Below, piece after piece: positions 43,037 through 51,586 of a stretch of DNA of 64,000 nt. This DNA comes from Nocardiopsis terrae. GTDB lineage: Bacteria > Actinomycetota > Actinomycetes > Streptosporangiales > Streptosporangiaceae. The stretch covers positions 89,046 through 153,045 of the forward strand of contig NZ_BMXJ01000003.1 of assembly GCF_014651695.1 (NCBI RefSeq), read 5' to 3'. The number at the start of each line of letters is the position of its first letter. Positions within the stretch are counted from its first letter, which is position 1. Under the pieces are notes generated by a model. The model was given only the letters and a program-made list of their open reading frames with translations, had not been told where the DNA came from and made no database searches. Made by a program: the position numbers and the translations under genes.

Positions 43037-44076
43037 GAGGTTTCCTTTCGGGGGTTGTCCCGGACGTCGGGGGCGGGCGCGGGGCCGCTGCTGCCCCGGG
43101 GCAGCAGGCGGGCCGGGACCATCCGGCGCAGATCCGCCCGCGGGGCGGTGTCGGCGCCGCCGACCTGCTGGAGCAACAGGGACAGGCTCTCCTGCCCCAC
43201 CCTGGCGAAGTCCTGCCGGACGGTGGTCAGTGCGGGGGAGAGGAACTCGGCCTCGGGTACGTCGTCGAAGCCGACCACGCTGACATCGCCGGGCACGTCC
43301 AGACGTGCTTCGCCCAGGGCGCGCAGGACACCGACGGCCATCTGGTCGTTGCCCACGAAGACCGCGGTGACCGGCTCGCCGGCGGCCCGGCGGGCCAGCA
43401 GGGCCCTGCCCTGCTCGTAGCCGGAGCGGGGGCTCCAGTCCCCGTGCAGGGTCGCGGGGGCCGGGGCGCCCGCACCGGCGAGCGCCCGCCGCCACCCGGC
43501 CAGACGTGCCCGCGACTGCGGCCACAGCGGGTTGCCCTCGATGTGGTGGACGGTCCTGTGGCCGAGTCCGAGCAGGTGTTCCACGGCCTCGGCCGCCCCC
43601 TGGGCCTGGTCCACGCAGACCACGGGCAGCCCCCAGTCCTCGCCGCCCTCCACCATCACCAGAGGCCGGGGGGCGTCCGGCGCGGTCAGCCGTTCCGCCA
43701 GCCGGCGCTGGGGGGTGATGGCCACGCAGCCCTCCACCGACTGCTGGATCAGGTGGTCCACCGCCTCGGCGGCACTGTCCCGCGAGGTGTGGTCGAGGCT
43801 GACCACGGTGAGGAAGTAGCCCGCCTCGCGGGCGGCCCGCTCGATGCCGACCAGGGTCTGGGCGGGCCCGTACAGCGCGGTTTCGGAGGCGATGACCCCC
43901 AGCACGTTGGTCCTGCTGGTGGCGAGGGCGCGCGCGGTGGAGTTGCGGCGGTAGCCGGTCTCCTCGATCGCCCGGCGCACGCGCTCGACCGTCGCCGCGC
44001 GCACGTTGGGGTGGCCGTTGACGACCCGGGAGACCGTCTGGTGGGAGACGCCGGCGAGCCGGGCGACGTCGGCCAT
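43033..44076 (-). CDS. LacI-family regulator of the arabinose genes
   Basis: 347 aa, beginning directly at the HTH (MADVARLAGVSHQTVSRVVN). The hinge LATSRTNVLG leads into the effector domain with VVCVDQAQGAAEAVEHLLGLGH and VVGFDDVPEAEFL. No Shine-Dalgarno is evident before the ATG at 44076. It is immediately upstream of araB, and identical 14-bp palindromes lie in its own promoter and the araB promoter. It should repress both and be induced by arabinose or an arabino-oligosaccharide. Close relative of the regulator at 29214-30245. Confidence 0.9.
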   Translation of the reverse strand: MADVARLAGVSHQTVSRVVNGHPNVRAATVERVRRAIEETGYRRNSTARALATSRTNVLGVIASETALYGPAQTLVGIERAAREAGYFLTVVSLDHTSRDSAAEAVDHLIQQSVEGCVAITPQRRLAERLTAPDAPRPLVMVEGGEDWGLPVVCVDQAQGAAEAVEHLLGLGHRTVHHIEGNPLWPQSRARLAGWRRALAGAGAPAPATLHGDWSPRSGYEQGRALLARRAAGEPVTAVFVGNDQMAVGVLRALGEARLDVPGDVSVVGFDDVPEAEFLSPALTTVRQDFARVGQESLSLLLQQVGGADTAPRADLRRMVPARLLPRGSSGPAPAPDVRDNPRKETS

Positions 44077-44162
44077 GACGGGGGCGCGGTTCTTGGGCTG
44101 GGATGTCAGAACGAAACAACCCCTTCGGGAGGATCGCAGGCGGGGGGTGTGACCTGGCCAAC

Positions 44163-44192
44163 ATTGTTGGCGCTAACATCCGGAGAAGTCAA
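44163..44192 (-). promoter_or_regulatory. lacI(ara) promoter with operator in the spacer
   Basis: Minus strand TTGACT (44192-44187), 18 bp, AACAAT (44168-44163). The palindrome TGTTGGCGCTAACA (44165-44178, plus strand) fills the spacer. The GH89 gene reads away on the other side, so it may fall under the same repressor. Confidence 0.6.
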
Positions 44193-44330
44193 CCCCCCGG
44201 AGGATCGGGATTCCGTCCGTCCTGACCGGGCGGACCACCCGGTCAGCGCCCGCGCCGCGCCCCGCAGGGGGTGCGGCGCCGGAGCGCCGGGTACGCCGGG
44301 GGAGGAGACGCCCCGGACCCAGGAGAGCGG

Positions 44331-46511
44331 ATGACCCACACCGACAACGTGTCCGACAGCGCCCGGCACCCGCACTGGGCGGCGGCGGTCCTCGGACTGG
44401 CCGAGAGGATCCTCGGACCGGCGCACCCGCCGATCGCCCTGCACGAGTACCCGGCCCCCGAACGGTCCTTCGAGTACCGTGCCGACGCCGGAACGCTCAC
44501 GGTCCGCGCGACCGACGCCGTCGCGGCGGCCGTGGGGCTGCACACCTACCTGAGGCAGGTCTGCGCCGTCACCGTGGACTGGGACGCCCGGCTCCCACTG
44601 CCGGTCCCCGCCTTCCCCGACACCCCGCCAGCACACCGCACCGCCGAGGTCGACCAGGTCTACTACCTCAACTTCTGCACCACCGGTTACACCTCCCCCT
44701 ACTGGGGGTGGGACGAGTGGGAGCGCGAGACTGACTGGATGGCGCTGCACGGCGTCACCACGCCCCTGACCGCGGTGGGCCACGAGGCCGTCCTACGCGA
44801 CGCCTACACCCGGCTGGGACTGAGCGACGACCAGGCGCGCGCGTTCATCGGCGGACCCGGCTACCTGCCCTGGCACCACATGGGCAACCTCGACCACTTC
44901 GCCGGACCGCTCCCGGCCTCGTGGGCCGACACCCACCTGGAACTGGGCAGACGCATCCTGGAACGCCAACGCTCCCTCGGCATGACCCCGGTTCTGCCGG
45001 GCTTCACCGGACACGTCCCGCCCGCACTGGCCCCGGCCGGGCCAGGCGGCCGGACCAGGACCCGGACCTGGCAGGGGCTGGTCACGCACGTACTCGACCC
45101 CGCAGACCCCCTGTACGCGGACGTCGGCGCCCGGATCACCCGCAGCCAGCGAGAACTCCTGGGGACCGACCACCTGTACGCGATCGACCCCTTCATCGAG
45201 ATGGTCCCGGTCGACGCCGACCCCTCCTTCCCCGCGGCGATCGCCGCGGCCACCCTGGAAGGGCTCACCCGGGCCGACCCCGAGGCCGTGTGGACCATGC
45301 AGAGCTGGCCCTTCTCCTACCAGCGCTCCTTCTGGAGCGACGAACGGGTCACCGCCTTCCTCGACGCCATCCCCGACGAACGGCTCCTCCTGCTCGACCT
45401 GTTCGCCGAGCGCGAACCCCAGTGGACCCGCTTCGACTCCTTCGGCGACAAGACCTGGATATGGTGCGCCCTGCTCAACTTCGGCGGCCGCACCGACCCC
45501 ATGGCCGACCTCCAGGGCACCCTGGACCGGGTCAACGCCGCCAAGGCGGCCCGTAACCGCCCCGCCGGGATCGGCCTGGCCATGGAGGCCACCCGCAACA
45601 ACCCCGCCTTCTTCGACCTGGTCATCGACCAGGCCTGGACCCGCACCGAACGGGTGGAACGCGACTGGCTGCCCGGTTTCGTCGAACGCCGCTACGGCCG
45701 GGGACACGATCCCTCGCTCCTGGAGGCCTGGCGAGGGCTGCTCGCCACCGTCCACGCGGTCCCCGACACCTTCCGCCACCCGGCCGACCAGCACGGGGTC
45801 CTGGGTCAGCGGCCCCACTACCGGGACCTGGCCGACCCCGGAGAACTGCGAGCCCGGGTCGCCGCCCGGGTCTGGTACGCGTGGCCGGACCTCCTCCGCG
45901 CCTGGGAGCGCCTGGTCGGTGCGGCCGAGAACACCCCGGGACTCGCCGACGGTCCCCTGGGACGGGACCTGGCGGACGTGGCCATGGCGGTCCTGCTACG
46001 GGTCGCCGACCACCGTTACCTGGAGCTGGTCGAGGGCGTCGCCCGGGAGGGGACCGTCCCGCAGGAGGAACTGGCCGACTTCCTGGCCGTGTTCGACCAC
46101 CTCGACGCGCTCCTGGCCACCCGCCCCGAGTACACCTACCGGAACTGGGAGGACCAGGCCGCCTCCTGGGCCGCCGGGGAGGAGGACCGCCGGGTGCTGC
46201 TCGACAACGCCCGCCGGATCCTCACCGTGTGGACCGTGCCCGGCGACGGCCAGCTCGACGACTACGCCAGCCGCATGTGGGCGGGGCTGGTCGGCGACTA
46301 CTACCGTTCCCGCTGGCAGCTGTGGGCCCGGGAGCTGGGATCGGCCGCGAGCGACCCTGCCGGGGTCGCGGCGCGGCTGGACCGCGCCCTGCTCGAACGC
46401 GAGGAGGAGTTCCTGGCCCGCGGTGTGCCGGACCCGCCGCAGGAGAGCGGGGATGTGGTGGCCCGTTCACGGGCACTCCTGGACCGTTACGGCCGCACGG
46501 AACGCCCCTGA
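44331..46511 (+). CDS. GH89 alpha-N-acetylglucosaminidase family, cytoplasmic
   Basis: 726 aa with the three-part NAGLU layout: a small N-terminal alpha/beta domain (about 20-110), a TIM barrel starting at VDQVYYLNFCTTGYTSPYWGWDEWERETDWMA-type sequence, and an all-helical C-terminal domain. Predicted acid/base Glu290 is in YAIDPFIEM and the nucleophile Glu419 in GIGLAMEATRNNP; the 129-residue gap matches human NAGLU (E316/E446). No signal peptide, so it acts on imported substrate. Start ATG at 44331 with AGGAGAG. It is divergent from the arabinose LacI, an unexpected context for this family. Substrate not deduced. Confidence 0.85.
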   Translation: MTHTDNVSDSARHPHWAAAVLGLAERILGPAHPPIALHEYPAPERSFEYRADAGTLTVRATDAVAAAVGLHTYLRQVCAVTVDWDARLPLPVPAFPDTPPAHRTAEVDQVYYLNFCTTGYTSPYWGWDEWERETDWMALHGVTTPLTAVGHEAVLRDAYTRLGLSDDQARAFIGGPGYLPWHHMGNLDHFAGPLPASWADTHLELGRRILERQRSLGMTPVLPGFTGHVPPALAPAGPGGRTRTRTWQGLVTHVLDPADPLYADVGARITRSQRELLGTDHLYAIDPFIEMVPVDADPSFPAAIAAATLEGLTRADPEAVWTMQSWPFSYQRSFWSDERVTAFLDAIPDERLLLLDLFAEREPQWTRFDSFGDKTWIWCALLNFGGRTDPMADLQGTLDRVNAAKAARNRPAGIGLAMEATRNNPAFFDLVIDQAWTRTERVERDWLPGFVERRYGRGHDPSLLEAWRGLLATVHAVPDTFRHPADQHGVLGQRPHYRDLADPGELRARVAARVWYAWPDLLRAWERLVGAAENTPGLADGPLGRDLADVAMAVLLRVADHRYLELVEGVAREGTVPQEELADFLAVFDHLDALLATRPEYTYRNWEDQAASWAAGEEDRRVLLDNARRILTVWTVPGDGQLDDYASRMWAGLVGDYYRSRWQLWARELGSAASDPAGVAARLDRALLEREEEFLARGVPDPPQESGDVVARSRALLDRYGRTERP

Positions 46512-46611
46512 CCCCTCCCTGACCGCCCCGCCGCACGATCCGGCCCGGGCGGCGGGTCTCCTCCCGGAAAACCCGTGGCGGCGTGCGCGGGCCCCGGGCT
46601 ACGTTGCCCGG

Positions 46612-47364
46612 ATGAGCGACACCGATTCGACCCGGGTCTGGGACACCGAGACGGCGGCCCGCTACGACACTCCCGGCGAGGGGATGCTCGCCCCGGAGGC
46701 GCTCGACCCCTGCGTGGACCGGCTGGCCGAACTCGCCGGTGACGGCGCCGCCCTCGAATTCGCCGTCGGTACCGGACGCGTCGCGGTGCCGCTGGCCGCG
46801 CGGGGCGTACCCGTCACCGGAATCGAGCTGTCCGAGGCGATGGTCGCCCAGCTGCGCACCAAGGCGGACGAGGCCGCGCTGCCCGTGGTGGTCGGCGACA
46901 TGGCCACCGCCACGGTGCCGGGCGAGTTCGCCCTGGTCTACCTCGTCTACAACACGATCTCCAACCTGCTCACCCAACAGGAACAGGTCGAGTGCTTCCG
47001 TAACGCGGCCGGGCACCTGGCCCCCGGAGGGCGCTTCGTCGTGGAACTGGGGGTGCCCGAACTGCGGCGCCTACCGCCCGGCCAGGAGGGGCTACTGTTC
47101 ACCGCGGACCCCGGCTACATCGGTGCGGACACCTACGACGTGGTCAATCAGCACCTGGTCTCGCACCACTTCCTGTTCGGCGAGGGGCGCCAGGCGCGGG
47201 TGTTCCGGGTGAAACAGCGGTACGCCTGGCCGAGCGAGCTCGACCTCATGGCCCGCATCGCAGGCTTCGAGCTGGAGTCCCGGCACGCCGACTGGCAGGG
47301 GGCCGAGTTCACCGGCGACTCCCGTTCGCACGTGTCCGTCTACCGGCTGCCCGCATCGGGATGA
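46612..47364 (+). CDS. Class I SAM-dependent methyltransferase
   Basis: 250 aa. SAM motif I LEFAVGTGRVAVPLAARG (about residues 48-65), motif II IELSEAMV, post I VVGDMATATVPGEFALVYLVYNTISNLL, and LAPGGRFVVELG. TACGTT at 46600-46605 ends 6 nt before the ATG and there is no ribosome site, so it may be leaderless. Single gene between GH89 and a terminator. Acceptor substrate unknown. Confidence 0.85.
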   Translation: MSDTDSTRVWDTETAARYDTPGEGMLAPEALDPCVDRLAELAGDGAALEFAVGTGRVAVPLAARGVPVTGIELSEAMVAQLRTKADEAALPVVVGDMATATVPGEFALVYLVYNTISNLLTQQEQVECFRNAAGHLAPGGRFVVELGVPELRRLPPGQEGLLFTADPGYIGADTYDVVNQHLVSHHFLFGEGRQARVFRVKQRYAWPSELDLMARIAGFELESRHADWQGAEFTGDSRSHVSVYRLPASG

Positions 47365-47402
47365 CGCCCGGCCCGCCCCGGTCCCGCGGGGCGGGAAGAC
47401 GG

Positions 47403-47437
47403 ACGCCCTCCCCGCGCCCCGGTCGCGGGGAGGGCGT
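47403..47437. terminator. Bidirectional terminator
   Basis: ACGCCCTCCCCGCG pairs with CGCGGGGAGGGCGT (14 bp, 7-nt loop), between the convergent methyltransferase and DUF3500 genes. A smaller GC hairpin (GCCCCG/CGGGGC region) lies just before it at about 47372-47394. Confidence 0.7.
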
Positions 47438-47455
47438 ACCCGGGGTGCGGCCGGG

Positions 47456-48735
47456 TCAGTCGTCCCAGCCGTAGTCGGCGTTCTGGTCGCGGAACATCGT
47501 GTGTTCGTGCACCTTGGACGTCTCCACCCCGGGCTGGTTGGAGAACTCGATCCAGGCCGAGGGGCCGTCCAGTCGGATGTAGGTCTCCACGTCGTCGGCG
47601 CCGGTGGACCCGCTCCACGACAGGTAGGTCTGGTGGTACTCGGACACGTACTGCTCGACGAGCGCCTCGGCGGCCTCCTCGTCCAGGTCACCGACCCAGG
47701 CGCGCAGCATCGCGGTCACCTGGTCCTGCTGCTCCTGGCTCAGGTCGCTGACCAGGAGGCCCTCCTCCTCGGGGAAAGGCCCGCCCTCGCCCGGGCCCAG
47801 CACCAGGTCGTTGGAGGAGTTGTCGATCTCGGCCTCGGCGAGCTGCTCCTGGTCCAGGGACCTGACCGCGCCCAGTGCGGCCTCGCGCTTGTCCGCCAGG
47901 GGCTCGTACGACTCGCCCCGGTAGTCGAACTCCAGAGGTTCGGTGCCGGTCAGTGACGGCGACAGGGTCACGTCGTCGCCCGAGTAGGTGATGTTGTAGG
48001 CGAGGTGGTGCCCGCCGTACTGCACCATGAAGGAGTCGGTCTCGCTGGGCTCGCCGAAGAACGACAGGTAGTACTGGTCCTCGCCGAAGCTCAGCTCACC
48101 CGGGGCGCCTCCGCCGGGACCCCCGCCCTCCTCGGGAGACTCTCCCTTACCGTCGGGCGCCTCCGAGGGCGGCCCTCCCTCCCCGTCGTCCGAGGGAGCG
48201 GCGTCCTCGCCCTCCTCGCCCCGCTGCTCCTGTCCGTCCTGTCCCTGGGGGCCGTCGGTGTCGCTCTGGTCCTGGTTCTCGTCGAGGTAGCCGTCGGCCG
48301 CCTGGATGGCGAGCAGTTCGTCGTAGCCCTGTTCGCTCAGCGCGGCCTCCATGACCGCGAGCGCGGCCTCCTTCTGCTCCTCGTCCAGGTCCGCGAGGGA
48401 GATGCCGTTGCGTTCGACGAACGTCGTCGGGAAGTTGGACCACCCGGTCGTCCTGGCCTCGTCGTCGTAGTCCAGGACCACCGTCTCGCGCTGTTCCTCG
48501 GAGAGGGTGTCCAGGAAGGCCTCGGCGGCGGCCACCACCTCGGCGGTGTTGGCGTTGCCGGTGCGGCTGTCCGCCTCGCTCACGTCCGACGCCTCCGAGC
48601 CGGAGTCGCCGGTGGCGGCCCCCGCGCCGGTGGCGCAGCCCACGAGGCCGATCACCATCCCCAGGGCCGCGGCCGAAAGCGTGAGGGAACGGAGCCGGCG
48701 GGACGGCGGGAGGGGGAGTCGTCGTGGTGGCGCAT
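47456..48735 (-). CDS. DUF3500 lipoprotein with apparent 5' frameshift
   Basis: Protein of unknown function, DUF3500 family: AEAFLDTLSEEQRETVVLDY, GHHLAYNITYSGDDV and the C-terminal VHEHTMFRDQNADYGWDD are family landmarks. An acidic Gln/Gly/Pro-rich low-complexity insert of about 65 residues splits the domain. The long frame has no start codon near its lipoprotein signal (RRLRSLTLSAAALGMVIGLVGC). The ATG at 48735, with GAGG 6 nt upstream, opens a different frame. One extra base in the C5 run (48712-48716) would join them into MRHHDDSPLPPSRRL followed by the signal and lipobox Cys. Sequencing error or real frameshift cannot be told apart here. Confidence 0.75.
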
Positions 48736-49150
48736 GTGTGTCCTCGTTCCGGTGGGTTCTCGGTCGCCCCCACCATGGATGACCAGGGTGAACCCCGGTT
48801 CGGTTGCGGGTGAGGGCAGCGTGAGAACCCGGTTTGTGTACCGGTGTCTTCGGCGCGGGTACGGGCGGAACGGCTCTGTCAGCTTTTCTCTCCTCGTACC
48901 TGGCCAGCTTCTTCGTCTTGCTGTGGCCCCAGAGCTGATAGCTGCCGCTTTGGTTTCGTGGGGGAGATATTCCAGGCCACTGCCCTGTACACCTCTGTTG
49001 CCTCCCGGGCAGGGCGGAGGTCAGGGCAGGGTGACAAGCTGTCCTGGCAGGCCCCGGGGGATGTGGGAGCATGGGTGGCCCAGGTTCTGGTGTGAGCCAT
49101 TCGGAAGGTTAAGCGGAGATAACGGCTCGCGTCTTCGCAGGTCATTAACT
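48736..49150. other. Gene-free region holding the CRISPR leader
   Basis: No coding frame is credible. The last 60 nt before the first repeat are relatively AT-rich (GGTTAAGCGGAGATAACGG, ATTAACT), the leader-side signature for an array read on the plus strand. The DUF3500 gene promoter must lie near 48740-48800. Confidence 0.5.
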
Positions 49151-49789
49151 GTGAGCCCCGCGCACGCGGGGATGGACCGCAGATGTACTCCGGGTTCCTC
49201 GGAGGGCTGCTGTGAGCCCCGCGCACGCGGGGATGGACCGCACCCCGGAGCGGACTGGACATCCGGTACGCCGTGAGCCCCGCGCACGCGGGGATGGACC
49301 GTCCAACACGGAGGTCAAGCTCTCGCCCACGGAGTGAGCCCCGCGCACGCGGGGATGGACCGGAGGACTCGAAGGAGGAGAAGCCCAAGGAGGAGTGAGC
49401 CCCGCGCACGCGGGGATGGACCGAGAAACCCCTGTGATCACCTTCGGAACCTACTGTGAGCCCCGCGCACGCGGGGATGGACCGAGAAACCCCTGTGATC
49501 ACCTTCGGAACCTACTGTGAGCCCCGCGCACGCGGGGATGGACCGATGTGGTCCTTCGTGGCGGGGTTGGTCACCACGTGAGCCCCGCGCACGCGGGGAT
49601 GGACCGGTCGTGGCCCGGATCCCGTTCTTGTAGGCACTGTGAGCCCCGCGCACGCGGGGATGGACCGGGCGTGTACCCCGAGGCGGGTGTGCAGATGTCG
49701 TGAGCCCCGCGCACGCGGGGATGGACCGCGTCTTTTACGGCAACGCGGCACCCGACTGCAGTGAGCCCCGCGCACGCGGGGATAAACCG
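49151..49789 (+). CRISPR. Type I-E style CRISPR array, 11 repeats, 10 spacers
   Basis: The 29-bp repeat begins GTGAGCCCCGCGCACGCGGG and ends GATGGACCG. Repeats start at 49151, 49212, 49273, 49334, 49395, 49456, 49517, 49578, 49639, 49700 and 49761, and every spacer is 32 nt. The 61-nt period and the palindromic CCCCGCG/CGCGGGG core fit type I-E. The last repeat ends GATAAACCG, a degenerate terminal copy that places the leader on the left. Spacers 5 (49424-49455) and 6 (49485-49516) are identical. No cas genes occur in the window. Peptides read through the array are artefacts. Confidence 0.98.
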
Positions 49790-50121
49790 CCAACGCCATC
49801 CGCTAGGACCTCTACCCGAAACACGCGCACATACAGCGCTGCCCCACGATCACCGTGCGCATGTCCAGTGCTGATTGGGACTGCGGCTGCTCATCGGAGT
49901 GCACGCACGGCGACCAGTTCGAGATCCACGCTCTCACCGAGTGCGGATACAGGACCGCGTTCTCCTGGCGGGCCATGTAGCTGTGGTGACCTGCCCGCCG
50001 TGATCGACGTCCTGGACTCCTATCGTGAAGGGCCCGACTGCGCGTACTGGCGGGGCGGCGACGAGTTGACCTGACCCCGCACAAGACGACGCCCGCGGCC
50101 AGCAGTGCCGCCATGCACGAG
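49790..50121. other. Intergenic stretch after the CRISPR array
   Basis: About 330 nt without a confident gene. A small Cys-rich ORF (40 aa, 49861-49983) beginning MSSADWDCGCSSECTHGDQF can be read on the plus strand but has no clear ribosome site. It may be a remnant of an accessory gene. Confidence 0.4.
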
Positions 50122-50697
50122 CTAGGGGATCTCCACCACAGCCATTTCCGGAGCCTCCTCGGCGGTCAGGCTGAGCACGGCCAGCTCGGTGCCCTCGGGT
50201 ACGTCGAACACCACCTCGTACTCCGAGGTGTTGCCCGGGTTGGTCTCGTCCGAGAACGAGCAGATGTCCCCCTCCAGGGAGTACTCGGTGCCGTTCGGGG
50301 CGTAGGCGTACACCCCCGTCCAGGAGTCCGTGGGCGGGTAGGCCGGCGACGTGCCGACGTTCTCTGCGGAGATGGTCAGCACGTGATACTCGCCCGTGGC
50401 GGTGTACCGCTCGCCGCACGGCTCGTCGTTGTAGGTGTCCGATGTGCGCGAGTCGGTCACCTCGTAGGTGAACACACCATCCGTCGGCTCACCCGACGGC
50501 GGGGCGGCCGGCGTGGTCGGGGCCTCTTCTGCCTCGTACTCCTCCATGTCCTCGTCGAAGTCAGCTTCGATATCCTCGAACGCGGACTCGAATTGGGTGC
50601 GGATGTAGGCCTGGTTGCCGAACCATCCAGCGGTGAAGCCGATGAGCAACGCCACCACGGCGGCCGTGGCAGTCGCAATCCAGCCAGTCTTGTTCAC
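50122..50697 (-). CDS. Membrane-anchored DUF4352-like protein
   Basis: 191 aa from the GTG at 50697 (AAGGAG upstream). One N-terminal membrane segment (about residues 6-25, TGWIATATAAVVALLIGFTAGW), an acidic coiled or linker region (FEDIEADFDEDMEEYEAEEAP), then a beta-rich extracellular domain with TGEYHVLTISAENVGTSP and YEVVFDVPEGTELAVLSL. This fits the Telomere-like/DUF4352 immunoglobulin fold found in many actinomycete exoproteins. Function unknown. The Cys pair in NDEPCGE and GDICSF could form a disulfide. Confidence 0.7.
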   Translation of the reverse strand: MNKTGWIATATAAVVALLIGFTAGWFGNQAYIRTQFESAFEDIEADFDEDMEEYEAEEAPTTPAAPPSGEPTDGVFTYEVTDSRTSDTYNDEPCGERYTATGEYHVLTISAENVGTSPAYPPTDSWTGVYAYAPNGTEYSLEGDICSFSDETNPGNTSEYEVVFDVPEGTELAVLSLTAEEAPEMAVVEIP

Positions 50698-50795
50698 AGG
50701 AGTCTCCTTACAGGGAGCGGGTAAGCAACCGGCATGGGAACGGGGTCGCAGAACCCTAACCCGGGGAGATGGGCGGGCGGGGCTGTTTCTGCAGA

Positions 50796-51209
50796 TCATC
50801 CTGCAGCCGTTTCCAGCCACAGCCTTGGCCGTGGGGTGACCCGCGCCGGAGACGGTCCGTCAGCATGGAAGGCGTGGTGAAGAGGCCGCCCTTTCACTTC
50901 GAGGACAACGAGATTCCCAGTGTGGAAGCACGTGGACAACTCCAAGAGTTCCCCACGTATCCGATAATGGGCAGACGCAGCCGCGCTGCCTTTGTATTGG
51001 ATGCTGAGAGAGTGCACCACGTCATCCACGGATGCCTGCACAAAATGAGTGATGATCAGCTCGTAGTCCATCGGGAGGAGATGGTGGACGAGGGCGGGCA
51101 GCAGTTCGGCGAAGTGTTGGCGGTACATCCCAGACGGTTCGATGGTCTGATCAATGTGGTGGATGAGTAGCTGAGGACCAGGTGGAACGTAGGGAGAGAC
51201 CAGTCTCAC
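50796..51209 (-). CDS. Hypothetical protein, third gene of a coupled operon
   Basis: 137 aa from a GTG whose GTGA overlaps the stop of the upstream gene. Not recognised. It reads VRLVSPYVPPGPQLLIHHID and ends Arg/Pro-rich; His-rich stretches occur around residues 17-20 and 42-44. Codon third positions are less G/C-rich than in the rest of the window, which hints at transfer. An opposing plus-strand frame (about 50865-51170) looks almost as plausible, so the strand is not certain; the tight overlap with the upstream gene decides for minus. Confidence 0.45.
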   Translation of the reverse strand: MRLVSPYVPPGPQLLIHHIDQTIEPSGMYRQHFAELLPALVHHLLPMDYELIITHFVQASVDDVVHSLSIQYKGSAAASAHYRIRGELLELSTCFHTGNLVVLEVKGRPLHHAFHADGPSPARVTPRPRLWLETAAG

Positions 51210-51586
51210 TCCTTCGCTGACACGGTGGGGCGGGGGCAGGCGGTCGCGAGTGAGCGTTCCAGCAGCCGCTCGCGCAGTTCCGAAACCACCGTGGAAACGT
51301 TGGGGATCTCCCACCGCTTCGTGAAGTCGCTCCGCTTCTCTCGCACGGCCTGCTCCCACATGAGCAGTGACAGGTCGTGTGTCTCCCCGTCGACGTAGAG
51401 CCGCACGATCTCCGCCACACCGGTGCCTGGTTCGACGGTTATGCCAACACCGCACCCGAACCACCCACCCCCGCGTTGCCAGATCGGCCCGGTCGAACGC
51501 CCCGCACAGTTCGCCGGCGCGCTCAGGGCACTCCCTGAAATGCCCTGACCACCGGTCCAGCTCGGCGTGGCCCCCGGTTGTCTCAT
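51206..51586 (-). CDS. Hypothetical protein, second gene of a coupled operon
   Basis: 126 aa from the ATG at 51586, which overlaps the stop of the ATPase-like gene (ATGA). Not recognised. The C-terminal 70 residues look like a genuine soluble domain (VEPGTGVAEIVRLYVDGE, LSLLMWEQAVREKR, VSTVVSELRERLL). Residues about 5-38 read oddly (GISGSALSAPANCAGRS). Adding one G in the run at 51567-51576 and removing one in the run at about 51470-51474 would replace that part with HAELDRWSGHFRECPERAGE, a more natural helix. Compensating indels are possible. Confidence 0.5.
   Translation of the reverse strand: MRQPGATPSWTGGQGISGSALSAPANCAGRSTGPIWQRGGGWFGCGVGITVEPGTGVAEIVRLYVDGETHDLSLLMWEQAVREKRSDFTKRWEIPNVSTVVSELRERLLERSLATACPRPTVSAKE

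Noticed and set aside
49100..49800. Minus-strand frames across 48.9-49.8 kb encoding repeated peptides such as SIPACAGLT and VHPRVRGAHS
   Set aside because: They are the CRISPR repeats translated in several frames; the 61-nt period explains the peptide periodicity.
49861..49983. Small Cys-rich ORF after the CRISPR array
   Set aside because: No ribosome site, no promoter and no recognisable family; mentioned only as part of the intergenic description.
50865..51170. Plus-strand frame beginning MEGVVKRPPFHFEDNEI
   Set aside because: It opposes the 137-aa minus-strand frame. Codon bias does not decide, but the minus frame is coupled to its upstream gene by GTGA overlap; kept only as an alternative.
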